In this document: positions 6,961 to 14,131 of the stretch, one piece after another
How positions within the stretch are numbered: position 1 is the first letter of the stretch
Layout of the letters: each line of letters begins with the position of its first letter
Assembly: GCA_937927845.1 (NCBI GenBank)
Contig: CALFXE010000077.1
Span: 1 to 22,930, forward strand
Source of the DNA: an uncultured Paludibacter sp.
Lineage (GTDB): Bacteria; Bacteroidota; Bacteroidia; Bacteroidales; Paludibacteraceae
Length of the DNA stretch: 22,930 bases
Reading direction: 5' to 3'
The notes under the pieces: model-generated
Database searches by the model: none
Told to the model about the DNA's origin: nothing
Seen by the model: only the letters and a program-made list of their open reading frames with translations
Position numbers and translations under genes: made by a program

Positions 6961-7095
6961 ATGTTTATATTAATAATGAAAGAGACTATGCAATATGACA
7001 AGATTGAATTTGATTGTCCTTGTGGCATTTGGAAGGATGTGCCATCATATGAAGGAAGGCGAGTTCATATTAAACAAATAATTATTGAAGACTAA
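6961..7095 (+). pseudogene. Small ORF, possible NUMOD4/HNH endonuclease fragment
   Basis: This 44-codon ORF starts 1 bp after the GT2 stop. Its middle reads GIWKDVPSYEGR, which resembles the opening of the NUMOD4 motif (xWKDVPGYEGxYQVS) at the N-terminus of HNH homing-type endonucleases. The expected YQVSxxGRV continuation is missing and the product ends after 14 unrelated residues. It could be a truncated endonuclease gene or a chance ORF coupled to the GT2 gene. Confidence 0.25.
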
Positions 7096-7386
7096 CCATG
7101 CTTTTTCAAATTATTGAAGTCATATCGACTTTTTGTTAGTTTTATGTTTTATCTCTATTCTATGATTTCCGTACTTTTTTTGTGATATATACAGATATAT
7201 TATGTGTGTTTTTTAATAGCTTATATGCTTTGTTTCCCGTTGTAAACTATAGGTCTTAATTTTATGTCCTACATAAATTGTATGTTAATTGTATATTTAT
7301 TGTGCTATTGTTAATGTGCTGATTTTCAGTGCTTGTATATTGTTAAATAAGTATGTAATTCTCTAAGAGAGATATGTAAGTCTCAA
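7096..7386. other. Gene-free AT-rich spacer
   Basis: About 290 bp without a credible ORF, RNA gene or strong hairpin. Long T-rich runs follow the small ORF, and a TCTCTAAGAGAGA mini-palindrome lies at about 7353-7365, just before the repeat block that leads into the ATPase gene. Confidence 0.6.
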
Positions 7387-7486
7387 TAAGAGAGAGAAAT
7401 GATAGTAGAATAAATTAGATTAAAAAACAAAAAAATCAAATCTCGCATTTTGCGTTTCGCATTTTGCGAGATAATTATTATATTTG
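7387..7486. repeat. Promoter-containing direct repeat, copy A (upstream of ATPase 1)
   Basis: From TAAGAGAGAGAAATGATAGT through ATCTCGCATTTTGCG to the -7 box, this block aligns with 8657-8744 on the other side of the ATPase gene. GATAGTAGAAT and ATCTCGCATTTTG are identical, with one small indel before ATCTCGCA and one of about 8 bp after it. Confidence 0.7.
7440..7486 (+). promoter_or_regulatory. Nested-palindrome operator and promoter of ATPase 1
   Basis: ATCTCGCA (7440-7447) and TGCGAGAT (7465-7472) are perfect 8-bp inverted arms. Between them lies a smaller palindrome, TGCG TTT CGCA (7451-7461). TATATTTG (7479-7486) follows as a good -7 box; a TTCG at the right distance is a weak -33 box. 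The ATG is 25 bp further on. This looks like an operator-controlled promoter. Confidence 0.6.
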
Positions 7487-7510
7487 CAGCATGTTTAAAA
7501 ATCCTCTATC

Positions 7511-8641
7511 ATGACTCAACATAAACCTCATAATCCTTTCCTTGTTGTCGGATATTTTAGTCCGGATTATTTCTGTGATCGAGAAGTTGAAACTGCCAAG
7601 ATTATTTCAGCACTTGACAATGGAAGGAGTATCTCGTTAATCAGTCCGCGCCGCTTCGGAAAAACAGGTTTGATTCATCATGCTTTTCATAAAATATCTC
7701 AAGAACATAAAGACACAGTGTGTGTTTATTTTGATATATTCTCAACACAGAATTTAAGTGATTTTGTACGAGTTTTTGCTCAAAGTGTGCTTGGTCAGAT
7801 AGATAGTAGTGTAGATAAAACAATGAAGAAATTTGTTGCCTTTTTCAAAAGTTTTCGTCCTGTGTTGTCTTATAACTCACTTTCAGGACAACCTGAAATC
7901 AGTGTTAAAATTGAACATGAAACTGCTTCTAATAGTTTACAGGAGATATTCGATTATTTGAGTCAATCGCATAAAACATGCTATATTGCAATAGATGAAT
8001 TTCAGCAAATTGCAGAATATCCGGAAAAGGGAACAGAGGCACTCTTACGCTCTTATATTCAGTTTCTTCCAAATGTAAGATTTGTTTTTTCAGGTAGTCG
8101 GCAGCACTTGATGAGTGAGATGTTTCTTTCTGCTAAACGCCCATTCTATCAAAGTACACAAATTATGTTACTTGATGCTATTGATAAGAATGCATATTTC
8201 GATTTTGCTAAATCTCATTTTCAAAAGAATGGTTTTATACTTTCAAAAGAGTGTTTTGATAATATTTACGAGCGTTTTGATGGTCACACCTGGTATGTTC
8301 AGTCAATACTTAATCGCTTATATGAATATCGTCAGAATATTGATTCCATTGATATTATAACAGGTGCTTTGTTGGAGTTGATACAGGAAAATTCTTATAG
8401 TTATCAAGAATTGTTAAATGCTTATTCAATTGTGCAAGTTAGTTTGCTTACGGCGATAGCAAAAGAGAAAGTGGTAACACAAATAAATTCAGGTGATTTT
8501 ATTCTAAAATATCAACTTAAAAATTCGAGTAGTGTAAATCGTGCATTACAAAAATTATTAGATAATGAATTAGTATATAAATCTGCAAAAGGATTTATTG
8601 TTTACGATCGTTTTTTATCTTTATGGTTAGAGAAATTTTAA
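7511..8641 (+). CDS. P-loop ATPase of the SPRRFGKT type (ATPase_2/STAND-like)
   Basis: The 376-residue ATPase has an N-terminal NPFLVVGYFSPDYFCDRE block, a Walker A variant SPRRFGKT (45-52), a Walker B TCYIAIDEFQQI with D162-E163, and a sensor-like FVFSGSRQHLM (191-201). The last 80 or so residues look like a winged helix (SSVNRALQKLLDNELV). This matches the PF01637-type ATPases common in Bacteroidota, whose function is largely unknown; the STAND relationship suggests a molecular switch or a role in defence or regulation. It has its own operator-promoter and is flanked by imperfect copies of it. It is paralogous to the next gene, with Walker motifs at the same residue numbers. No transmembrane or nuclease domain is visible. 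Confidence 0.8.
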   Translation: MTQHKPHNPFLVVGYFSPDYFCDREVETAKIISALDNGRSISLISPRRFGKTGLIHHAFHKISQEHKDTVCVYFDIFSTQNLSDFVRVFAQSVLGQIDSSVDKTMKKFVAFFKSFRPVLSYNSLSGQPEISVKIEHETASNSLQEIFDYLSQSHKTCYIAIDEFQQIAEYPEKGTEALLRSYIQFLPNVRFVFSGSRQHLMSEMFLSAKRPFYQSTQIMLLDAIDKNAYFDFAKSHFQKNGFILSKECFDNIYERFDGHTWYVQSILNRLYEYRQNIDSIDIITGALLELIQENSYSYQELLNAYSIVQVSLLTAIAKEKVVTQINSGDFILKYQLKNSSSVNRALQKLLDNELVYKSAKGFIVYDRFLSLWLEKF

Positions 8642-8656
8642 ATAAACTTACTTATG

Positions 8657-8744
8657 TAAGAGAGGAAAATGATAGTAGAATTAATTACGATTGGGAATGA
8701 AAAATTAAATCTCGCATTTTGTATTTCGTGAGATAATTTACTTG
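8657..8744. repeat. Decayed direct repeat, copy B (downstream of ATPase 1)
   Basis: TAAGAGAGGAAAATGATAGT through ATCTCGCATTTTGTATTTCG to TGAGATAATTTACTTG aligns with copy A. The inner palindrome has lost about 8 bp, and the -7 box has become TTTACTTG, so this copy is probably inactive. Confidence 0.7.
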
Positions 8745-8766
8745 ATAAATCAAATCATCTTATTTC

Positions 8767-8801
8767 AAATCAATTTATTTCAAATTGATTTATTATATTT
8801 G
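8767..8801 (+). promoter_or_regulatory. Operator-like inverted repeat and promoter of ATPase 2
   Basis: AAATCAATTT (8767-8776) and AAATTGATTT (8782-8791) are perfect 10-bp inverted arms around a 5-bp centre. TATATTTG (8794-8801) follows immediately as a -7 box, 24 bp before the ATG at 8826. TTATTTCAAAT is also repeated directly at 8760-8770 and 8775-8785. No clear -33 box is present at 19 bp, suggesting activator dependence or occlusion. Confidence 0.6.
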
Positions 8802-8825
8802 TACTTTATTTTTAAAATTCTTATT

Positions 8826-9965
8826 ATGAAAACGCCTTTTGTGTATGGACATATAGCAATTGATGAAAATTACACCAATAGAGAAAAAGAAATTAGGCAG
8901 TTGAGTGCAAATTTTCTGGGGCTAATCAATACTATTATTATTTCTCCACGTCGTTGGGGAAAAACTTCACTCGTAAATCGTGTATCTGAAATATTAGAAA
9001 AGGAGTATGCAAAGGAAATTGTTGTATGTCGTTTTGATGCTTTTACTTGCCGTAACGAGGATCAGTTTTATCGAGCTTTTGCTAATGCAGTAATGAAAGC
9101 AAGCTTCTCAAAATGGGATAAATTTGTTGAAGCTTCGAAAAAGTATTTAGGTCGCTTTGCACCTAATATCTCATTTTCTGATACTGCACAATCTTATGAG
9201 TTATCTTTTGGCGTCAAATTTAAAGATCACGATATGTCTATTGAAGAGATTCTGGATCTACCACAAACTATCGCAAAAGATACCGGTAAAAAGATAGTAG
9301 TTTGTGTTGATGAGTTTCAAAAAATCACCGATTATCCTGAAAGTTTAGAATTTCAACAAAACCTTCGTGCACATTGGCAGATGCACGATCGAGTTTGTTA
9401 TTGCTTGTATGGCAGTAAACGTCATTTGTTGGCTGATATCTTTAGTAGTTACGATAAACCATTTTATAAGTTTGGTGATATAATTTTTTTAAACAAAATA
9501 GGACGGCTTGATTGGATTAATTTTATTCAGGAACGTTTTGAAAAAACAGAAAAGAAGATTGCACCGGAGTTATGTGGTCGTATTGCCGATTTTGCACAAA
9601 ATCATCCATATTATACGCAACAACTCAGTCAACAAGTGTGGTTACGTACCGACAAAGAATGTAATGATGTGATTTTGGAACAGTCGATACGAGATTTAAT
9701 TGCGCAGTTAAGCCTGCTTTTTATTAACATAATTGACAATATGACAATACGACAAGTCAACTTTCTCGTCGCAATTGTTAACGGAGAGATTAATTTTTCT
9801 TCTAAAAGTGTGTTGACAAATTATGACTTAGGAACTTCTGCCAATATTAAAAATCTTAAAAAAGCACTCTTAGATAAAGATTTGATTGATATTCTACCTG
9901 ATGAAAAGATTATTATTCAAGATCCTGCATTTGAATATTGGATTAAAACGGAATATCTTAAATAA
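8826..9965 (+). CDS. Second P-loop ATPase of the SPRRWGKT type, paralog of the preceding gene
   Basis: The 379-residue ATPase starts at ATG 8826; a TTG further upstream would lie before the promoter. It has TPFVYGHIAIDENYTNRE at the N-terminus, Walker A SPRRWGKT (40-47), Walker B IVVCVDEFQKI with D162-E163, CLYGSKRHLL as sensor-like strand, and a C-terminal winged-helix-like region. The order and spacing match the upstream ATPase, but the sequences are well diverged, so this is an old duplication or an independent acquisition. The stop lies 8 bp before a GT2 start with no promoter between, so ATPase and glycosyltransferase are probably co-transcribed from the operator-controlled promoter at 8794. 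The function of the family is unknown. Confidence 0.8.
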   Translation: MKTPFVYGHIAIDENYTNREKEIRQLSANFLGLINTIIISPRRWGKTSLVNRVSEILEKEYAKEIVVCRFDAFTCRNEDQFYRAFANAVMKASFSKWDKFVEASKKYLGRFAPNISFSDTAQSYELSFGVKFKDHDMSIEEILDLPQTIAKDTGKKIVVCVDEFQKITDYPESLEFQQNLRAHWQMHDRVCYCLYGSKRHLLADIFSSYDKPFYKFGDIIFLNKIGRLDWINFIQERFEKTEKKIAPELCGRIADFAQNHPYYTQQLSQQVWLRTDKECNDVILEQSIRDLIAQLSLLFINIIDNMTIRQVNFLVAIVNGEINFSSKSVLTNYDLGTSANIKNLKKALLDKDLIDILPDEKIIIQDPAFEYWIKTEYLK

Positions 9966-9973
9966 TAGCACCT

Positions 9974-10951
9974 ATGTTCTCCATTATCATTCCACTATAC
10001 AATAAAGAAAAATATATAGCTAAAGCCATTCAATCGGTTTTGGCTCAGACTTTTCAAGAATATGAATTGATAATAATTGATGATGGCTCAACAGACAACT
10101 CATATCAGATAGCAAAAAAAACTACAGATCCCACGCAAGCTCGGGACGCTTTGCGAATTCCACATTCCACATTAATAACTCAAGAAAACTCCGGTGTTGC
10201 TATTACACGTAATCGTGGTGTGGAATTAGCTCAATATGATTATATTGCTTTTTTAGATGCTGATGATTGGTGGGCACCGACCTATTTGGAGGAGATGAAG
10301 ATGCTGATTAAAGAGTTTCCTGATGCAGCTTTATATACTTCTTCTTACTATTCAGTTAAAAACAATCAAAACAGACCTGCTAAGATTGGTGTTCCTAATG
10401 ATTTCATAAAGGGGTATTTTGATTATTTTAAAGTATATGCCAATTCTCATTGGATGCCGGTGTGGACAGGTGCAACAATTTTACGAAAAGATAAATATCT
10501 TGAAATGAATGGTTTTAAACCTCATTTAAAGCTTGGAGAGGATTTTGATTTGTGGGTACGTATTGCTTTGAAGTATAAAGTAGCCTTACTAAATAAGCCT
10601 TTGACGTATTATAATCAGGATGTGGAGCAGGCGGCAAGAGCTATAGGGAAGTTGCATAATCCGAATACACATATGCTGTGGAATTTGGAGTATCTTGAAG
10701 CTGAAGAAAAGAAAAATCCGGATTTAAAGCAGATGTTGGATAATTTGCGGACTTATGGCCTGTTCCCATACTATTTAAATAAAGAAACAAGGGAATTGGC
10801 AAAACAAGAGCTTGCTAAAGTAGATTGGGAAAGGCAACCGAAAGCTGTTCAAAAGAAATACCGGCATCCGATAGTGTGGTTAAAAGTCCAACAAAAGATA
10901 ATGTGGTTTGCGTCGAGAATAAAGAAAAAATTGTATAATGTAATAGCTTAA
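9974..10951 (+). CDS. Glycosyltransferase family 2
   Basis: The 325-residue GT-A glycosyltransferase is predicted to build the polysaccharide repeat unit in the cytoplasm. MFSIIIPLYNKEKYI, IIIDDGSTDNS (33-43), ENSGVAITRNRGV (71-83), the nucleotide-sugar-binding FLDADDWW (93-100) and GEDFDLWVR (188-196, probable catalytic base region) are in canonical order. Between KKTTDP and LITQENSG about nine residues (TQARDALRIPHST) exceed the usual loop. They are encoded by repeat-like DNA with CGCAAGC, GCTTTGCG and a tandem ATTCCAC. It follows ATPase 2 by 8 bp. The sugar specificity cannot be predicted. Confidence 0.9.
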   Translation: MFSIIIPLYNKEKYIAKAIQSVLAQTFQEYELIIIDDGSTDNSYQIAKKTTDPTQARDALRIPHSTLITQENSGVAITRNRGVELAQYDYIAFLDADDWWAPTYLEEMKMLIKEFPDAALYTSSYYSVKNNQNRPAKIGVPNDFIKGYFDYFKVYANSHWMPVWTGATILRKDKYLEMNGFKPHLKLGEDFDLWVRIALKYKVALLNKPLTYYNQDVEQAARAIGKLHNPNTHMLWNLEYLEAEEKKNPDLKQMLDNLRTYGLFPYYLNKETRELAKQELAKVDWERQPKAVQKKYRHPIVWLKVQQKIMWFASRIKKKLYNVIA

Positions 10952-10957
10952 AGAGAA

Positions 10958-11065
10958 TAGTTTCACAGAGTAACACAGAGGAAACACAGAGTAAACATTG
11001 TGTGACACTGTGAAATAACATTGTGAAACACTGTGTAACTAAAAAAAGAAAAGGTACCACAGAGT
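10958..11065. repeat. cacagagt / actgtgtg repeat block 1
   Basis: TTTCACAGAGTAACACAGAG starts the block. The direct unit TTGTGTGACACTGTGAAATA to CACTGTGTAACTAAAA (10996-11053) recurs at 12124-12178 and 12229-12283. TTTCACAG and CTGTGAAA are inverted, so the block can fold on itself. Confidence 0.85.
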
Positions 11066-11088
11066 AAACTTAAAAAACAAATATAACA

Positions 11089-12108
11089 TTGAAAAAATTA
11101 AGTATAAAAAATAGTACAATCCAATTTCTTGCCTTTGTGAGTGAAAAGGGCGGTGAAACTGTTGATATTACCTTTCAGAATGGTGATTTGTGGGCGAGTG
11201 AAAAAGTGATGTCAGCACTTTACGGCATTGACCGAAGTGGCATTGCTCGTCATATAAAAAATATTTTTGCTGATGGCGAGTTGGATGAAAAGAGCACATG
11301 TGCAATTTTTGCACAGATGGGTAACGATGATAAACAAACCTATCATACAAGGTTTTACAATCTTGATATGATAATATCGATTGGATATCGCGTTAATTCC
11401 GTACAGGCAATAAATTTCCGACGATGGGCAACCACAGTGTTGAAAGAATTTGCCAAAAAAGGTTACATTATCGACCGTAAGAGAATGGAAAACGGACGTT
11501 TCTTTGACGAAGATTATTTTGAACATTTGCTTGCTGAAATTCGAGAGATTCGTTTGAGCGAAAGACGTTTATATCAGAAAGTTACTGATATTTATGCTAC
11601 TTCCTCCGATTATGATGTTTCATCACCGCTAACAAAGCAGTTTTTTGCAACAGCGATGAATAAGCTTCATTGGGCAGTGCATCACAATACTGCTGCCGAA
11701 TTGATTTATAATCGTGTCGATGCACAAAAATCCAATATGGGTCTGACTACTTGGGAGAATGCGCCCATGGGGAAAATTGTCAAAACTGATGTATCAGTAG
11801 CTAAAAATTACTTAACAACAGAAGAACTGGAGAGTTTGGGGCGAATAGTGAATGCCTATCTTGACTTGGCAGAAGATCGTGCTAAAAAAGGAATTCCAAT
11901 GACAATGAAGGATTGGGCGACTCGCTTAGATCGTTTTCTGCTTGCCGATGACCGTGATTTATTGAAAAATGCAGGTAAAATTTCCGCTAAGATAGCTAAA
12001 GATAAAGCAGAATCAGAGTTTGAAAAATATCGGGTTATTCAGGATAAAACATATATGTCGGATTTTGATAAATTATTAGAACAAGCTAAATTTGCAGAAA
12101 ATAAATAA
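11089..12108 (+). CDS. RhuM-family protein (virulence_RhuM), copy 1
   Basis: The 339-residue protein belongs to the RhuM family, named for a Salmonella pathogenicity-island gene of unresolved function. The N-terminal region (about 1-130) carries the recognition-helix-like WASEKVMSALYGIDRSGIAR, FYNLDMIISIGYRVNS and NFRRWATTVLKEFAKKGY, which are family hallmarks. The C-terminal half has FFATAMNKLHWAVHHNTAAEL and MGLTTWENAPMGKIVKTDV. The start is TTG (11089): no ATG occurs before about residue 42, and the paralog at 19671 aligns from its first residues. It lies between cacagagt/actgtgtg repeat blocks, suggesting acquisition as a unit. The role may be DNA-binding or toxin-like, but that is unproven. 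Confidence 0.82.
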   Translation: MKKLSIKNSTIQFLAFVSEKGGETVDITFQNGDLWASEKVMSALYGIDRSGIARHIKNIFADGELDEKSTCAIFAQMGNDDKQTYHTRFYNLDMIISIGYRVNSVQAINFRRWATTVLKEFAKKGYIIDRKRMENGRFFDEDYFEHLLAEIREIRLSERRLYQKVTDIYATSSDYDVSSPLTKQFFATAMNKLHWAVHHNTAAELIYNRVDAQKSNMGLTTWENAPMGKIVKTDVSVAKNYLTTEELESLGRIVNAYLDLAEDRAKKGIPMTMKDWATRLDRFLLADDRDLLKNAGKISAKIAKDKAESEFEKYRVIQDKTYMSDFDKLLEQAKFAENK

Positions 12109-12123
12109 AATTCACATAATAAA

Positions 12124-12283
12124 TACTGTGTGACACTGTGAAATACATTGAGAAACACTGTGTAACTAAAAAAGAAAAAAAGTTTCACAGAGTACCACAG
12201 AGTAAACACAAAGTACCACAGAGTAAAACATTGTGTGACACTGTGCATACATTGTGAAACACTGTGTAACTAAAGAAATAAAA
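12124..12283. repeat. cacagagt / actgtgtg repeat blocks 2 and 3
   Basis: Two more units (12124-12178 and 12229-12283) match block 1 almost base for base. Between them lies AGTTTCACAGAGTACCACAG followed by AGTAAACACAAAGTACCACAGAG. The region therefore holds two tandem units directly before the GxxExxY gene. Confidence 0.85.
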
Positions 12284-12285
12284 AC

Positions 12286-12657
12286 ATGCAAGAAAACCAT
12301 ATAACTCGCGAGATTCTCGATTCCGCTTATAAAGTGCATTCTGCATTAGGTCCGGGACTATTGGAATCCGCTTATGAAGCCTGCTTAGCTTATGAATTAA
12401 CTAAGAAAGGTTTCAAAGTTGAGGTACAAAAGCCTTTACCTCTGATTTATGAAGAAGTAAAACTTGATTGTGGTTATAGGCTTGATTTGTTAGTGGAAGA
12501 TAAAGTTATTGTAGAACTGAAAACAGTGGATTTCTTTAATGATGTCCATATTGCGCAAGTTCTCACTTATTTGAAATTTTCAGAAAAACATATAGGGCTG
12601 TTGATTAATTTCAACGTAAAAAGCCTAAAAGACGGCATCAAACGATTAGCCTTGTAA
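12286..12657 (+). CDS. GxxExxY-family protein (PD-(D/E)XK nuclease-like)
   Basis: The complete 123-residue protein carries the name-giving motif at G24-LLE27-SAY30 within LGPGLLESAYEACL. It also has a PD-(D/E)XK-like core of YRLDLLV (D67) and VIVELKT (E77, K79), followed by HIAQVLTYLKF. The fold suggests a small nuclease, but no activity or target is established for the family. It starts 3 bp after two tandem cacagagt repeat units, with no obvious separate promoter, so the repeats form its leader. The ORF is intact. Its position beside a multi-copy repeat is suggestive of a link to the repeat or to DNA-end processing. Confidence 0.88.
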   Translation: MQENHITREILDSAYKVHSALGPGLLESAYEACLAYELTKKGFKVEVQKPLPLIYEEVKLDCGYRLDLLVEDKVIVELKTVDFFNDVHIAQVLTYLKFSEKHIGLLINFNVKSLKDGIKRLAL

Positions 12658-12675
12658 AATTAATTATTATGGATA

Positions 12676-12750
12676 CATTTTGTATATAAATCAATCATAA
12701 TGTTCCGAAAAGTCAGAAAATTTTGATTTTTTGGAACATTATTGTACCTT
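12676..12750. repeat. 75-bp direct repeat, copy A (upstream of the DUF4143 ATPase)
   Basis: CATTTTGTATATAAAT through GAAAAGTCAGAAAATTTTGA to TTATTGTACCTTT aligns without gaps to 14051-14125, with about ten mismatches. The central 30 bp (12707-12736) are identical in both. The left part equals the 3' end of the ATPase coding region in copy B. Confidence 0.85.
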
Positions 12751-12752
12751 TG
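12700..12752 (+). promoter_or_regulatory. Promoter and inverted-repeat operator of the DUF4143 ATPase
   Basis: TTTG (12722-12725), a 19-bp spacer and TACCTTTG (12745-12752) match the Bacteroidota consensus exactly. GTTCCGAAAA (12702-12711) and TTTTTGGAAC (12728-12737) form an inverted repeat with one mismatch, overlapping the -33 region: a likely repressor or autoregulation site. The ATG at 12769 is 16 bp downstream of the -7 box. Confidence 0.75.
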
Positions 12753-12768
12753 TTGGAAATATAACATT

Positions 12769-14064
12769 ATGAAGCGCAAAATATTTACATCTCTTTTAGA
12801 ATGGAAAGATAATAGCAAACGAAAGCCACTCATCCTTAATGGTGCCCGACAAGTTGGTAAGACATATATTTTGGAGCAGTTTGGTAAAGAGAACTTTGGA
12901 AACATTGTGCTGTTAAATATGGAAATTGAAGGCGCAATTCGAAATTTTCTTGAAAATGAAATTTTACCACTTAAAATTGTGCAGTTTATTGAGGCGAGTA
13001 CTGGTCAACGTATTATTGCCGGTAAAACCTTACTTTTTTTCGATGAAATTCAAGCCTGTGAGCGTGCTTTGACCTCATTGAAGTATTTTTGTGAGCAAAT
13101 GCCTGAACTTCATGTTGTTGCTGCTGGTTCTCTACTTGGCGTTGCTGTGAATAGAGAAAAATATTCATTTCCAGTTGGAAAGGTAGATGAACTGAATATG
13201 TATCCACTTGATTTTGAAGAGTTTCTTTGGGCGATGAATCGAGAGGCACTTGCAGAAGAAATAAAAATACATTTTGAAGAAAATACAAAAATGCCGAATG
13301 CATTGCATGAAACAGCCTTAGAATTTTATCGTCAGTATTTTATTATTGGTGGAATGCCGGCTGTAGTTTCGAAATTTCTCGAAACACACAGTTATATAGA
13401 TGTGCAAATTGTTCAGAATAACATACTTAATGAATATATCGCCGATATGGCTAAATATTCAGATGCAACAACCACTATAAAGATTCGTGCTTGTTATAAT
13501 TCTATACCTGCACAACTTGCCAAAGAAAATACAAAGTTCCAATACAAGACAGTACAGCGCGGTGGTACGGCAACTATTTTCGGCGAAGCAATTGAATGGC
13601 TTAATTTAGCCGGAATTACACTTAAATGTCAGCGATTGGAACACGGATATATTCCGGTAAATGCTTACGAGGATTTGATTAATTTTAAATTGTATATGGG
13701 TGATATTGGTATTTTAACTTTGCGTTCTGAAATGCCGTTACAGACTATTCTTTCTACTATTGACGAAGATAATACCTATCTCGGTGCAATGACTGAGAAT
13801 TATGTAGCACAATGTTTTATGGCAAAGGGTTATAAACTACATTATTGGACTTCTGAAGGCAAAGCGGAAGTTGATTTTGTATTGCAGAAAGATACTGTTG
13901 TGATTCCTATTGAAGTAAAAAAGGGAAAACGCAATAAAGCCAAAAGCATGGGCGTTTTTGCACAAGGATACAAATCTCCGTATTCAATACGCATTTCGAC
14001 TAAAAACTTTGGTTTTGAAAATAATATTAAATCAGTACCACTTTATGCAGCATTTTGCATATAA
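12769..14064 (+). CDS. AAA_14/DUF4143 ATPase with C-terminal nuclease-like domain
   Basis: The 431-residue protein has an N-terminal AAA module (Walker A GARQVGKT at 25-32; Walker B TLLFFDEIQAC with D92-E93; VAAGSLLGVAV as sensor region). The middle reads MYPLDFEEFLWAM, and the C-terminal DUF4143 region ends in a PD-(D/E)XK-like EVDFVLQ...IPIEVKKGK. The family is widespread in Bacteroidota and archaea with no firm function. I chose ATG 12769 because the upstream TTG (12742) overlaps the -7 box and would not be transcribed. The last codons and stop form the first part of repeat B, so the gene sits between a repeat of its own 3' end plus promoter. The ORF is intact. Confidence 0.85.
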   Translation: MKRKIFTSLLEWKDNSKRKPLILNGARQVGKTYILEQFGKENFGNIVLLNMEIEGAIRNFLENEILPLKIVQFIEASTGQRIIAGKTLLFFDEIQACERALTSLKYFCEQMPELHVVAAGSLLGVAVNREKYSFPVGKVDELNMYPLDFEEFLWAMNREALAEEIKIHFEENTKMPNALHETALEFYRQYFIIGGMPAVVSKFLETHSYIDVQIVQNNILNEYIADMAKYSDATTTIKIRACYNSIPAQLAKENTKFQYKTVQRGGTATIFGEAIEWLNLAGITLKCQRLEHGYIPVNAYEDLINFKLYMGDIGILTLRSEMPLQTILSTIDEDNTYLGAMTENYVAQCFMAKGYKLHYWTSEGKAEVDFVLQKDTVVIPIEVKKGKRNKAKSMGVFAQGYKSPYSIRISTKNFGFENNIKSVPLYAAFCI

Positions 14065-14125
14065 ATTAACTGTAATGTTCTGAAAAGTCAGAAAATTTTG
14101 ATTTTTTGGAAGATTATTATATTTT
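14051..14125. repeat. 75-bp direct repeat, copy B (downstream of the DUF4143 ATPase)
   Basis: It begins inside the last ATPase codons (CATTTTGCATATAAAT) and continues past the stop to the position equivalent to the -7 box, which here reads TATATTTT. The inverted-repeat arm is also altered (GGAAG instead of GGAAC), so promoter activity is doubtful. Confidence 0.85.
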
Positions 14126-14131
14126 AGAATG

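Noticed and set aside
7096..7386. A small RNA or tRNA in the long gene-free spacer.
   Set aside because: No cloverleaf, conserved loop or GC-rich stem was visible; the region is uniformly AT-rich.
8742..8825. TTG-initiated N-terminal extension of ATPase 2.
   Set aside because: The extension covers an inverted repeat and the -7 box and is strongly hydrophobic and AT-driven; ATG 8826 gives a start matching the paralog.
12742..12768. Upstream TTG start for the DUF4143 ATPase.
   Set aside because: It lies on the -7 box of a consensus promoter, so it would not be transcribed; ATG 12769 gives the normal family N-terminus.
14074..14112. Copy B repeat as an intrinsic terminator (TCAGAAAATTTTGA then TTTTTT).
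   Set aside because: The stem would be entirely AT-rich and short, and the identical sequence in copy A lies within an active promoter region.
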